Shown here piece after piece: positions 1 through 7,781 of a stretch of DNA of 64,000 nucleotides. The DNA is taken from assembly GCA_001464735.1 (NCBI GenBank), contig LNDU01000034.1, positions 1-64,000 on the forward strand, written 5' to 3'. The notes below the pieces were generated by a model. It was not told the origin of the DNA and made no database searches. It worked only from the letters and a program-made list of their open reading frames with translations. Both the position numbers and the translations under genes were made by a program. Positions within the stretch are counted from its first letter, which is position 1, and the number at the start of each line of letters is the position of its first letter. The stretch comes from Nitrospira sp. Ga0074138 (GTDB lineage: Bacteria; Nitrospirota; Nitrospiria; Nitrospirales; Nitrospiraceae).

Positions 1-168
1 AGAAGGGGATATGGTTTCTCCGCCGGCCTTCCCGAGGTGGAGGCACCTGGAAATCGCCTCTTTGGATGGTTCACGCTCCATTTCTTCAACAGTCCCCTCA
101 TGTGTTGGCTGTTCTCAGATCTGCAAAAGACAATACAGCGTTCACCATCAGGGAGGCGGTGAGCTGGA

Positions 169-212
169 AGGCGAGAGAAGAGGAGAGTAGCTTGTTCCCT
201 TTTCTCTCGCCT
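169..212. repeat. 11-bp perfect inverted repeat in gene-free leader region
   Basis: Arms 169-179 (AGGCGAGAGAA) and 202-212 (TTCTCTCGCCT) are perfectly complementary around a 22-nt loop. There is no T-run after it, so it is not a classical intrinsic terminator, but it could end an upstream transcript before the tRNA gene. Positions 1-168 hold short open frames in all three plus frames. None has a start, a ribosome site or recognisable protein similarity, so I call no gene there. Confidence 0.4.
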
Positions 213-236
213 GATCACAGGCAGGGTTGATCCCGA

Positions 237-265
237 TTGACCCTCTGACGGCGGCATGCTAAAAA
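237..265 (+). promoter_or_regulatory. Candidate sigma70 promoter for tRNA-Leu
   Basis: A -35-like TTGACC (237-242) is followed after 17 nt by a weak -10-like TAAAAA (260-265). The mature tRNA begins at 285, about 20 nt downstream, which is a sensible leader length. The -10 match is poor, so this is a suggestion from spacing and position. Confidence 0.35.
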
Positions 266-284
266 CACACCAGCGTAGCTGTGT

Positions 285-371
285 GCCCGGATGGCGGAAC
301 TGGCAGACGCGCCGGACTCAAAATCCGGTTCTCGCAAGAGAGTGGGAGTTCGACCCTCCCTCTGGGCACCA
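285..371 (+). tRNA. tRNA-Leu (anticodon CAA)
   Basis: The 7-bp acceptor stem GCCCGGA pairs with TCTGGGC with one G-T wobble, followed by discriminator A and an encoded CCA (369-371). The anticodon stem CCGGA/TCCGG encloses the loop CTCAAAA, giving anticodon CAA, which reads UUG. A long variable arm lies between the anticodon arm and the T arm (GGGAG TTCGACC CTCCC), as expected for a class II leucine tRNA. Length is 87 nt including CCA. Confidence 0.96.
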
Positions 372-450
372 CACAATCTCAGGTTATGTTGTGGCGATGT
401 CCTCGATTTCTCCTTTGGACAGCAACGGGCTGTCGGTCTAGGTTGTTGTA

Positions 451-464
451 AATCTTATAAGATT
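451..464. promoter_or_regulatory. 14-bp perfect palindrome, candidate operator
   Basis: AATCTTATAAGATT reads identically on both strands. It lies 115 bp before the start of the secreted-protein gene at 579 and is flanked by GTTGT (442-446) and ACAAC (474-478), which roughly extend the dyad. A symmetric site in a non-coding leader suggests binding by a dimeric regulator. It is also AT-rich and could overlap a promoter. No regulator can be named. Confidence 0.35.
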
Positions 465-578
465 GTGATAGTGACAACGGTAATGTCTCCAAGCTCTGGA
501 CATGAAAAAAGGCACGTATGAATTTGGTCGAATTCTTCAGAATGGTGTATTCCTTCACTTCTACTAAGGAGGCAGCAC

Positions 579-1343
579 ATGCGTAACGTGTTGGCACTGG
601 GAGCCGCAATACTTTGCATCGGCTCTATGAATGTCGCAGTGGCTCAAGAGCGACTCCAACAGTCTGGTGGCTCAGCAATGGGGGTTGGAACTGGGGTAGG
701 TGACGTGTCTGGAAATGCAAACCGTGTTCAGGCTTTCGATCGAAATTCGTTTCTTGAGAGACTGTCTTTGCCTGAAACCATCTTCGGTCGTGTCTTGGCC
801 GTCGATTTTCCAGCCGCGAAAATGCATTTGGAAACCGGTGGAAGCTCCCACGATGAAGGTCGTGCGGGAACCGGGGCGATGAGCTCGCTGACTGTATACT
901 TCGACGAAAGAACCAACCTGGATCAGTTTAGGGCGTTGAACAACGGTGATGATATCGCTCTCCAAGTAGTTGAAGCGACTTCATCCAATCAACCGTATGG
1001 CACAGGCCACAAGCTTGTCCGCGAGGTGTACGTGCTGCGAGGCAACGAGAAACTCGCCGGATTTGGCGGTCTAGGGCAGCGCCCGAATCCCTCGACGGAA
1101 CGCGCCATTGTGACAAACAATGGCAGTACGACCGGGGGGGTAGCGGGATCCGTGTTGCCCGGCCAGATTACTGGGACGGTGGATACCACTGTCGGTGAGT
1201 ATACAGGTTCAGCTCCCTGCTGGAATTGTGAGCCGCAACCAGGATGGGGGTATAAAACAGTAACTCCAGAAACAAAGATCCCCAACATATCTGACTACGG
1301 AACCGATCCGTCAAAGCCAAATTTGATAAAGGGATTTAACTAA
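579..1343 (+). CDS. Secreted hypothetical protein
   Basis: This 254-residue protein has an N-terminal signal peptide: basic start, hydrophobic core LALGAAILCIGSM, and probable cleavage after AVAQ near residue 23. The start is fixed by a strong ribosome site, TAAGGAGG (565-572), seven bases before the ATG. The mature part has a beta-rich central region (about residues 60-150) resembling small OB/SH3-like periplasmic domains, and a Gly/Thr/Asn-rich low-complexity tail with one CWNC pair near residue 211. I do not recognise the family. It stands alone between tRNA-Leu and the TusA-like gene and has its own leader with a palindrome. Export is well supported, function is unknown. Confidence 0.8.
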   Translation: MRNVLALGAAILCIGSMNVAVAQERLQQSGGSAMGVGTGVGDVSGNANRVQAFDRNSFLERLSLPETIFGRVLAVDFPAAKMHLETGGSSHDEGRAGTGAMSSLTVYFDERTNLDQFRALNNGDDIALQVVEATSSNQPYGTGHKLVREVYVLRGNEKLAGFGGLGQRPNPSTERAIVTNNGSTTGGVAGSVLPGQITGTVDTTVGEYTGSAPCWNCEPQPGWGYKTVTPETKIPNISDYGTDPSKPNLIKGFN

Positions 1344-1366
1344 GGCAGTTTGGTGTTTGGTTTTGT

Positions 1367-1376
1367 GGGGGGGGGG
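1367..1376 (+). repeat. G10 homopolymer tract
   Basis: Ten consecutive G residues lie between the secreted-protein stop codon (1343) and the TusA-like gene. Such tracts slip during replication and sequencing. It is intergenic, so slippage would change only spacing. A sequencing length error is equally possible. Confidence 0.6.
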
Positions 1377-1453
1377 CGGTGTGATAATGCTGCCCCTCCT
1401 GTAGTATAACCGCACTCCTTGCTCAATTCTCTATTCCTTGATAGCGTAAGACT

Positions 1454-1471
1454 AATAAAGCGGACTTTATT
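1454..1471. promoter_or_regulatory. Inverted repeat ahead of TusA-like gene
   Basis: AATAAAG (1454-1460) and CTTTATT (1465-1471) form a 7-bp dyad with a CGGA loop, ending 17 nt before the ATG at 1489. It could be an operator or a hairpin affecting translation of a gene that lacks a clear Shine-Dalgarno sequence. It is weak and AT-rich, so chance occurrence is possible. Confidence 0.25.
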
Positions 1472-1488
1472 GTACCGAGTTATTGTCT

Positions 1489-1746
1489 ATGGACGAACAG
1501 CTGACCCTGCCTTCATCAGACGTGGAGCTTGATCTTCGCGGTGTGATTTGCCCCTACAACTTCGTGAAGACGAAGCTCAAGCTCGAGACGATGAGCCAGG
1601 GGCAGGTGCTGTCGGTCCTGCTCGACGATGGTGATCCCATCCGTAACGTCCCGCGTAGCGTCCAGAACGAAGGCCACACCGTGTTATCGCAAGAACGAGT
1701 CGACCAGGCCTATCGGGTCTTGATCCGCCGAGAGGAGAGCGATTGA
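1489..1746 (+). CDS. TusA/SirA-family sulfur carrier-like protein
   Basis: This 85-residue protein matches the TusA fold pattern: a beta strand ending in LDLRGVICPYNFVKTK, then an amphipathic helix and a second strand around LSVLLDDGD. In the family, the cysteine of a CPxP motif carries persulfide sulfur for tRNA thiolation, molybdopterin or sulfur metabolism. Here Cys21-Pro22 is kept but the second proline is Asn24 (CPYN), so activity may differ. ATG 1489 is preferred over an in-frame TTG at 1483, although neither has a good ribosome site. Its 3' end overlaps the convergent rsmI by 37 bp. The family call is firm, the precise role is not. Confidence 0.85.
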   Translation: MDEQLTLPSSDVELDLRGVICPYNFVKTKLKLETMSQGQVLSVLLDDGDPIRNVPRSVQNEGHTVLSQERVDQAYRVLIRREESD

Positions 1747-2513
1747 GCGCGGTGCATGTCTTGATCGTCTGATTCTGTCCCATCATTCCCTGCAAGAACG
1801 AGTGTCACGTCCCGTCCCCGAGCCGAGCCGAGTTTCTTAGTGATCTCACCAGCCGTTCCGCGAATGATGTGCTCATTCGGCTTCGTTAAATCGTACGCCA
1901 CAACGACAGAGCATTGAGGAGCGATATCGCCAAGGTTCTTTAGTATGCGTGCGACCACTGCCCCTGTGCAGAAGGCAACGGTTGGACCATTTCTCTTCAG
2001 GGAATCCATAAGGCGTTGGGTGATACGTGAGGAGGCGCTCGGCAGATGTCCAAGAAAATTGAACGAGTCGCAAGGGAGTCCTGCGGCAGTCAGGGCCGCG
2101 ACAAGCGCAGAAGGACCTGGGACTGGAACCACCCGGATGCCATGCGTATGGGCAGCGGCTACGAGAAGATGGCCAGGGTCGGAGACGACGGGGGAGCCAC
2201 AATCCGATACGAGCGCAACATCAATGCCTTGCTGTAGCCGTTGTAAAAGAACCGCTGCTTTTTCTTGGAGATTTCTGGGCCCATAGCTCGTCACGGTGGC
2301 CCGAATGCTATGATGCATCAGGAGTTGTTGTGTCACTTTTGGATCTTCGGACGCGATCAGGTCTACCTTGCCAAGAATTCGAAGGGCGCGCACGGTCACG
2401 TCGTCGGGATGTCCTATGGGGACTGCGACCACGTAAAGCGTTCCGCTCCGATGTGACCGGCCTACCGAAGTCATTGCCGCGCCAGCGTTTTGTTGACTCT
2501 GTTTGGTTGGCAT
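1710..2513 (-). CDS. rsmI: 16S rRNA 2'-O-ribose C1402 methyltransferase (RsmI-like)
   Basis: This 267-residue protein belongs to the tetrapyrrole methylase superfamily. It shows the RsmI-type opening LYVVAVPIGHPDDVTVRALRIL, the glycine-rich VSDCGSPVVSDPG loop and the VPGPSALVAAL segment near residue 135. RsmI methylates C1402 of 16S rRNA using S-adenosylmethionine. The first motif is divergent (GHPDD where GNLxD is usual, and SEDPKVT where AEDTRxT is usual), so a different substrate cannot be excluded. The ATG at 2513 coincides with the -10 region of the divergent heme-operon promoter. A second start at 2474 is possible. No ribosome site supports either. Confidence 0.8.
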   Translation of the reverse strand: MPTKQSQQNAGAAMTSVGRSHRSGTLYVVAVPIGHPDDVTVRALRILGKVDLIASEDPKVTQQLLMHHSIRATVTSYGPRNLQEKAAVLLQRLQQGIDVALVSDCGSPVVSDPGHLLVAAAHTHGIRVVPVPGPSALVAALTAAGLPCDSFNFLGHLPSASSRITQRLMDSLKRNGPTVAFCTGAVVARILKNLGDIAPQCSVVVAYDLTKPNEHIIRGTAGEITKKLGSARGRDVTLVLAGNDGTESDDQDMHRAQSLSSRRIKTR

Positions 2514-2522
2514 CGATATAAT
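2493..2522 (+). promoter_or_regulatory. Strong sigma70-type promoter of the heme operon
   Basis: TTGACT (2493-2498, 5/6 of consensus) and TATAAT (2517-2522, 6/6) are separated by 18 bp. The first gene of the plus-strand block starts at 2576, giving a leader of about 45 nt. This is the best promoter match seen in the window and the likely start of the ccsA-hemA-hemC-cobA/hemD transcript. Confidence 0.75.
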
Positions 2523-2575
2523 TCTATGCTTATCTTGTTGAGACTCGGTCTCTAGTCACTGCAGGGGTATTCCCG

Positions 2576-3367
2576 ATGGCAGCCGTTTGTTTCATGGTCA
2601 CCATGGTCCTGTACTTCGTGGCCACGATGTCGTTTCTCGCCTATTTGCTCCGACGCTCCGAAGCCTTGTCAAATGTGTCATTAGCAATTACGGCGGCCGG
2701 CTTCATCTCTCATACCGTTGCCCTCGTTATCAGAATGGTCGAGGTCTCATCTACGGTGCCGCCCAGCTTTTCGGACGCCCTTTCTTTTTTCTCCTGGATG
2801 ATCATTCTTGTATTTGTGCTGGTCGAGTTTCGCCATCGGATTCATGTCCTTGGGTCCTTCATGGTGCCCTTAGCCTTGGTTTCCTTGGTCTCGTCTGCAG
2901 CCCTTCCGGAAACGGTCCCCACGCTTCAGCCCGTGTTCAAGACCTTGTGGTTTCATGTCACGCTCAGCATGTTGGGAACGGTGGGGTTTACCGTCGCATT
3001 CGTGGCAGGAGTGATGTACCTGATTCAGGATCGGCTCCTCAAGTCGAAACAGTTTAACGTTCTCTACAGCAAGTTGCCGGCACTCGACTTTCTCGATCAT
3101 CTCAATCAGCAATCCATCGTCCTGGGGTTCCCCTTGCTGACCTTGGGAATCGTTACGGGAGCCATCTCGGCCGAGTTTGCTCGTGGATCCTATGTCAGTT
3201 GGAACCCTGAGCAAATCTGGGCACTTGTCACCTGGGTCTTCTATTTCGTCGTGTTGCTTGGACGGTTGACCGTCGGGTGGAGGGCGAAGCGCGCGGCGTA
3301 TCTGACCGTCATCGGTTTCGCGTGCGTCATTCTCACATTAGTCGGTGTGGTGCTGAAAGAAACCTAG
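2576..3367 (+). CDS. ccsA: CcsA/HemX-like cytochrome c assembly membrane protein
   Basis: This 263-residue polytopic membrane protein has about eight hydrophobic segments. Near residues 205-230 it carries SWNPEQIWALVTWVFY, a variant of the Trp-rich (WWD) heme-handling motif of CcsA/CcmC/CcmF proteins (usual form SWDPKETWALxTW). Family members present heme for covalent attachment to apocytochrome c. The shorter HemX subgroup sits beside hemA and modulates glutamyl-tRNA reductase level. Here it precedes hemA by about 30 bp, which favours the HemX-like role. The ATG at 2576 is the first after the promoter. The CcsA versus HemX assignment is unresolved. Confidence 0.85.
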   Translation: MAAVCFMVTMVLYFVATMSFLAYLLRRSEALSNVSLAITAAGFISHTVALVIRMVEVSSTVPPSFSDALSFFSWMIILVFVLVEFRHRIHVLGSFMVPLALVSLVSSAALPETVPTLQPVFKTLWFHVTLSMLGTVGFTVAFVAGVMYLIQDRLLKSKQFNVLYSKLPALDFLDHLNQQSIVLGFPLLTLGIVTGAISAEFARGSYVSWNPEQIWALVTWVFYFVVLLGRLTVGWRAKRAAYLTVIGFACVILTLVGVVLKET

Positions 3368-3398
3368 GGCCTGGTCAATATATGTGGTTGTTGGTCAC

Positions 3399-4790
3399 AT
3401 GCATCTGATTGTCGTAGGGTTGAGTCACAAGACCGCTCCGGTCGAAATCCGAGAGCGATTGGCGGTTCCCGAAAGCCGTCTTGGCGAGGCGCTCACTCGT
3501 CTCTGTTCGTACTCTGGGGTCAAGGAAGGTATCCTGCTCTCGACCTGTAATCGAGTCGAGGTCTATTCAGTTGTCGATGACGTAGAAACCGGCTATGGAC
3601 GTATTCAGGAGTTTCTTGCCGACACCCATCTGTCGTTGTCCTCCGAGCAGTTGACCCCGCACCTCTATTGGCATACCGGCGATCGAGCAATCGGTCACTT
3701 GTTCAGAGTCGCTGCTAGTCTCGATTCTATGATTATAGGGGAATCTCAAATCCTGGGACAACTCAAGGGTGCGTTTGAAGTCGCGCTGGCCCATAAGACG
3801 ACCGGTGTGATTATGAACAAGGTCGTGAAGAAGGCCATCTCGGTGGCCAAGCGGGTGCGGACCGAGACGAAAATTGCAGAAATGGCGGTCTCGGTCAGCT
3901 ATGCCGCTGTCGAACTGGCGAAGAAGATCTTTTCGGATCTTCACGAGAAGACGGTGTTGCTGGTTGGTGCCGGTGAAATGGCAAAGCTGGCCGCGCGCCA
4001 TTTGATTGCTCATGGTGTGAAGCATGTGCGCATCACGACGCGGACTCCACAACATGCGGTCGATCTTGCCTCAAAATTTGGAGGGACGGCTGTTCCATTC
4101 GATCAGTTCAAGGATGATATGGCCTCGGCGGATATTGTGCTGGTCTCGACGGGAGCGGCCCATTATCTTGTCGGCGCAGAGGATGTGCATCGTGCGGTCG
4201 AAGAGCGCATGAACCGTCCGATGTTCTTGATCGATATTTCAGTTCCTCGGAATATCGACCCGGCCGTTCGCCATGTCGACAATGCGTTTCTCTTCGACAT
4301 TGATGATCTCACACAGCGCGTTGAACAGAACCGAGCCGAGCGCGTGCAGGAGGCTGAGAAGGCCGAGCGGATGGTTTTGGAAGAAGTGACCACCATGCTG
4401 GATTGGATGAAATCCTTGGAGGTCACTCCGACGATTGTCGCCCTGAGGAGCCACGTCGACGACCTGAAGCGGGCGGAGGTCGACAAGGTGCTTGCGCGAT
4501 TGCCGCATCTGTCTCCTCAGGACCGTGAACTGGTTGAAGGCCTTGCCTCCTCAATCGTCAATAAATTAATTCATCGCACGATGGTCACTCTCAAAGCCGA
4601 AGTCAACTCCTCGAATGGCCCGGCGTTCGTCGAAGCGGCCCGGCGATTTTTCTCTCTCGACCAGCACGCTTCACCTGTTCAACAAATTGAGCCTTATGTT
4701 GAGTCGTCGCGGTATCATGCTGAGGGCTCTGCAGAGTCGAGTGCCGAGGATCCGGTTTCAGAAGCATCAGTCCGTAAACGAGCCTGCTGA
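3399..4790 (+). CDS. hemA: Glutamyl-tRNA reductase
   Basis: HemA reduces glutamyl-tRNA(Glu) to glutamate-1-semialdehyde, the first committed step of C5-pathway tetrapyrrole synthesis. The 463-residue product has the N-terminal catalytic domain with GLSHKTAPVEIRE and the STCNRVE motif whose Cys50 is the nucleophile. A SxIxGExQILGQ-type substrate motif follows, then an NADPH-binding Rossmann domain (VLLVGAGEMAKLAARHL) and a helical dimerisation domain. I prefer ATG 3399 to the upstream GTG 3384 because family proteins begin with MxLxxxGLSHK. The C-terminus extends into a low-complexity Ser/Glu tail. hemC follows after 27 bp. hemL is not in this window. Confidence 0.97.
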   Translation: MHLIVVGLSHKTAPVEIRERLAVPESRLGEALTRLCSYSGVKEGILLSTCNRVEVYSVVDDVETGYGRIQEFLADTHLSLSSEQLTPHLYWHTGDRAIGHLFRVAASLDSMIIGESQILGQLKGAFEVALAHKTTGVIMNKVVKKAISVAKRVRTETKIAEMAVSVSYAAVELAKKIFSDLHEKTVLLVGAGEMAKLAARHLIAHGVKHVRITTRTPQHAVDLASKFGGTAVPFDQFKDDMASADIVLVSTGAAHYLVGAEDVHRAVEERMNRPMFLIDISVPRNIDPAVRHVDNAFLFDIDDLTQRVEQNRAERVQEAEKAERMVLEEVTTMLDWMKSLEVTPTIVALRSHVDDLKRAEVDKVLARLPHLSPQDRELVEGLASSIVNKLIHRTMVTLKAEVNSSNGPAFVEAARRFFSLDQHASPVQQIEPYVESSRYHAEGSAESSAEDPVSEASVRKRAC

Positions 4791-4817
4791 TCGGCGGGTA
4801 ACGAAAAGAGTTTCACC

Positions 4818-5765
4818 GTGTCGATACCGAACGGCCAACGCTCAACCTTGGTTCTGGGAACGAGAGGGAGCAAATTGGCGCTTTGTCAAAGTGAATGGTT
4901 TCAATCCAAGGTTCAGGACGTGGTGCCGGAAGTCCGGGTTGTGCTCAAGAAAATTCAGACGTCCGGCGACAAGATCGTCGACGTGCCCTTGGCAAAAATC
5001 GGGGGGAAAGGCCTGTTCGTCAAGGAAATTGAGGACGCTTTGCTCGCTGGTGAGGTCGATTTTGCGGTTCACAGTATGAAGGATGTTCCGGCGCAATTGC
5101 CAGAAGGTCTCGACATTCTCTGTGTGCCTCCGCGTGAAGATGCTCGTGACGCCCTCATCAGTCGTGAAGGATGCTCATTCCAGGACCTTCCATTAGGTGC
5201 CAGCATTGGGACGGCAAGCCTTCGACGCCAGGCGCAACTGTTACAAGCCAGGCCAGACCTGAAGATCGCGATGCTGCGCGGGAATCTGGATACACGATTA
5301 AAGAAACTCAAAGAGGGCCACTTCGATGCCATCGTCTTGGCCGCTGCTGGTCTGCATCGGTTAGGGTGGTCTCGGACCATTACGGAATATCTTTCTCCCA
5401 TCCTCAGTCTGCCTGCAATCGGACAAGGAGCCCTTGGGATCGAAGGTCGGACGAGCGATGCCTTCGTGTGTTCCGTCTTATCTCGACTCAATCATCAGGC
5501 CACCCATACGATCGTGACCGCAGAGCGGGCCTTCCTGTGCCGCCTAGAAGGAGGCTGTCAGGTTCCCATCGCAGCCCACGCAACCCTGTCCGGAGAGCAG
5601 TTAGTCTTGGATGGTCTTGTCGCCAGTGTCGATGGGAAGACCGTTCTTCGCGACCAGATTGAGGGGACAGGTCAGGAGGCGCATGCTCTAGGTGTCCAAT
5701 TGGCTGAACGATTACTGACTCGTGGGGGGGACAAGATTCTCCGGGAGATTTACGGATCAGCGTGA
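4818..5765 (+). CDS. hemC: Porphobilinogen deaminase (hydroxymethylbilane synthase)
   Basis: HemC polymerises four porphobilinogens into hydroxymethylbilane. The 315-residue protein has the LVLGTRGSKLAL opening, HSMKDVP with the catalytic Asp89, the RRQAQL and RGNLDTRL substrate-binding segments, and LEGGCQVP with Cys247 that anchors the dipyrromethane cofactor. Translation begins at a GTG. The stop codon overlaps the possible GTG start of the next gene by four bases (GTGA), suggesting coupling. The sequence looks complete and normal. Confidence 0.97.
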   Translation: MSIPNGQRSTLVLGTRGSKLALCQSEWFQSKVQDVVPEVRVVLKKIQTSGDKIVDVPLAKIGGKGLFVKEIEDALLAGEVDFAVHSMKDVPAQLPEGLDILCVPPREDARDALISREGCSFQDLPLGASIGTASLRRQAQLLQARPDLKIAMLRGNLDTRLKKLKEGHFDAIVLAAAGLHRLGWSRTITEYLSPILSLPAIGQGALGIEGRTSDAFVCSVLSRLNHQATHTIVTAERAFLCRLEGGCQVPIAAHATLSGEQLVLDGLVASVDGKTVLRDQIEGTGQEAHALGVQLAERLLTRGGDKILREIYGSA

Positions 5766-5767
5766 CC

Positions 5768-7333
5768 ATGGTACGACGAAACAAGAAGGGCAAGGTCTAT
5801 TTAGTCGGAGCTGGTCCGGGAGATCCTGGTCTGTTGACCCTTCGAGGAAAAGAGTGTCTTGAGCAGGCTGACGTGGTGCTCTACGATTATCTGGCTAACC
5901 CCGCTCTCCTTGCCCATGCCCGAGATGAAGCGGAGCGGGTGTATGTTGGACGCAGAGGCAAAGGGAAATACCCTGAGCAGGACGCGATCAATCGTCTGCT
6001 GATTGATCGAGCCAGCGCAGGCAGCGTGGTTGTGAGGTTGAAGGGAGGCGATCCCTTTGTCTTTGGGCGGGGAGGAGAGGAGGCGGAAGCGCTCGCGTCG
6101 GCCGAGATCGAATTCGAAATCGTTCCTGGGGTGACCGCTGCGGTTGCTGCCCCTGCTTATGCCGGTATTCCGGTGACTCATCGAACGTTAGCGTCTACGC
6201 TGACGATTGTGACCGGACATGAAGATCCAGAAAAGCCTTCAACGGCCCTGGATTGGTCGAGGCTGGCGACGAGTCAAGGGACGATTGTCTTTCTCATGGG
6301 CATGAAAAATCTTTCGACGATCGCCGCGACCCTCCTAGCGGAAGGGCGAGCGGGGTCTACGCCCGTGGCGATCATTCGGTGGGGAACGAGAGTCTCTCAG
6401 CAGACCGTTGTTGGTACATTGGCTGATATTGTGGAGAAGGCCGAAGCTGAAAAAATGGAGCCGCCGACCGTCATTGTCGTGGGGGAGGTCGTGCGACTTC
6501 GGTCGAAACTCAACTGGTTCGAGCAGCGCCCGCTCTTTGGCAAACGTGTGCTCATGACGCGCGCGAAAGAACAAGCAGGTGAGTTGGCTACCCGCTTGGC
6601 CAGCTATGGAGCTGAACCGGTTGAGGCTCCGACGATCACAATCGTTCCCCCTCCAGACTGGGCGTCTGTGGACCATGCGATTTCCGAGATCAAGACCTAC
6701 GATTGGATTATTTTTACCAGTGTTAATGGAGTGAGCCGTTTCATGACCAGGCTATTCGCTCGTGGGCTTGACTCACGCTGCTTAGCCGGACGGCAGCTGT
6801 GCTGTATTGGGCCCCGCACGGCTGAGGAGTTGGAAAAGTTTGGGGTCAAAGCGGATGTGGTTCCTACAGAATATCAGGCAGAAGGAGTGCTCGCCACACT
6901 GAGTCGGCAGGATGTAAAAAACACCCGTATCTTGATCCCTCGTGCCGAAGTGGCCAGAGAGCTCTTACCGGACGAACTTCGTGCTGCCGGGGCACATGTT
7001 GATGTCATCCCCGTGTACCGAACGCTCACACCAGGCCAGGATTCCATTGGATGGCGGCAGGAGCTCATGGATCATCGGATTCATGTCGTCACGTTTACAA
7101 GTTCGTCCACGGTCCACAACTTTGTTGCGATGCTTGGCGGTACGGAAGCGGTGAAGCTGCTCGTGCAATCCGTCATGATCGCTTGCATCGGACCCATTAC
7201 AGCCAAGACTGCAGAGGAATATGGTTTAACGGTCTCGATCATGCCGAGTGAGAATACGATTCCTGCATTAGTGGATGCGATCGCTTACCATTATGGAAGC
7301 TGTGAGCAGGTTGCCACGGGAACGCTGCAGTAA
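5768..7333 (+). CDS. cobA-hemD: Fused uroporphyrinogen-III C-methyltransferase / uroporphyrinogen-III synthase
   Basis: This 521-residue fusion covers two consecutive steps. Residues 10-250 form a SUMT domain with VGAGPGDPG at 13-21, RLKGGDPFVFGRGGEE and VVPGVTAA-type motifs, which methylates uroporphyrinogen III to precorrin-2 for siroheme or cobalamin. Residues 260-515 form a HemD domain (VLMTRAKEQAGELATRL, FTSVNGVSRF, FTSSSTVHNF) that cyclises hydroxymethylbilane. Fusions of this order are known in several phyla. The start may be ATG 5768 or the overlapping GTG 5762. As the only hemD in the operon, it supplies both the heme and siroheme branches. Confidence 0.95.
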   Translation: MVRRNKKGKVYLVGAGPGDPGLLTLRGKECLEQADVVLYDYLANPALLAHARDEAERVYVGRRGKGKYPEQDAINRLLIDRASAGSVVVRLKGGDPFVFGRGGEEAEALASAEIEFEIVPGVTAAVAAPAYAGIPVTHRTLASTLTIVTGHEDPEKPSTALDWSRLATSQGTIVFLMGMKNLSTIAATLLAEGRAGSTPVAIIRWGTRVSQQTVVGTLADIVEKAEAEKMEPPTVIVVGEVVRLRSKLNWFEQRPLFGKRVLMTRAKEQAGELATRLASYGAEPVEAPTITIVPPPDWASVDHAISEIKTYDWIIFTSVNGVSRFMTRLFARGLDSRCLAGRQLCCIGPRTAEELEKFGVKADVVPTEYQAEGVLATLSRQDVKNTRILIPRAEVARELLPDELRAAGAHVDVIPVYRTLTPGQDSIGWRQELMDHRIHVVTFTSSSTVHNFVAMLGGTEAVKLLVQSVMIACIGPITAKTAEEYGLTVSIMPSENTIPALVDAIAYHYGSCEQVATGTLQ

Positions 7334-7381
7334 TACGCGCACGCACGATGTATGATGGTTTTCTACAAGGAGGAGGGTGAG

Positions 7382-7774
7382 ATGGTCCCTGTCAAGTCGT
7401 TCATGATTCCCCGAGAGAAGTTCGTGACGGTGCCTCGTGATACCGATACGCAAACGGCCGCCCGCATCATGCGTGACCGTGGGATCGGTAGTCTGTTCGT
7501 GACCAATGACCGTGAGATTGTTGGAATCATCACGGATACGGACATGATGCGTAGAGTGGTGGCAGCCGGAGCAGACGCGATCAAGACCACGGTCGAGCAA
7601 ATCATGTCGGCTCCGATCATGACCATCGAGGAGAGTAAGACTTTGTTGGATGCCAATGATCTGATGGCGCAATCGCATGTTCGTCACTTAGGAGTGACCC
7701 GCGAGGGGAAGCTGGTCGGGGTCATCTCCGTTCGCGACCTGGTCGTGTTCTTGACGAACCTTCCACGAAAGTAA
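7382..7774 (+). CDS. Two-CBS-domain protein inside the heme operon
   Basis: The 130-residue protein consists almost entirely of a CBS pair (about residues 8-62 and 72-128), with typical signatures [25 protein letters not shown] and [26 protein letters not shown] pairs bind adenosyl ligands such as AMP, ATP or SAM and usually regulate a partner. ATG 7382 is chosen because AAGGAGG (7367-7373) lies eight bases upstream; the earlier ATG at 7352 has none. It sits 7 bp before hemB and 48 bp after cobA-hemD. A regulatory role in tetrapyrrole flux is suggested only by position. Confidence 0.88.
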   Translation: MVPVKSFMIPREKFVTVPRDTDTQTAARIMRDRGIGSLFVTNDREIVGIITDTDMMRRVVAAGADAIKTTVEQIMSAPIMTIEESKTLLDANDLMAQSHVRHLGVTREGKLVGVISVRDLVVFLTNLPRK

Positions 7775-7781
7775 GGGGGCT

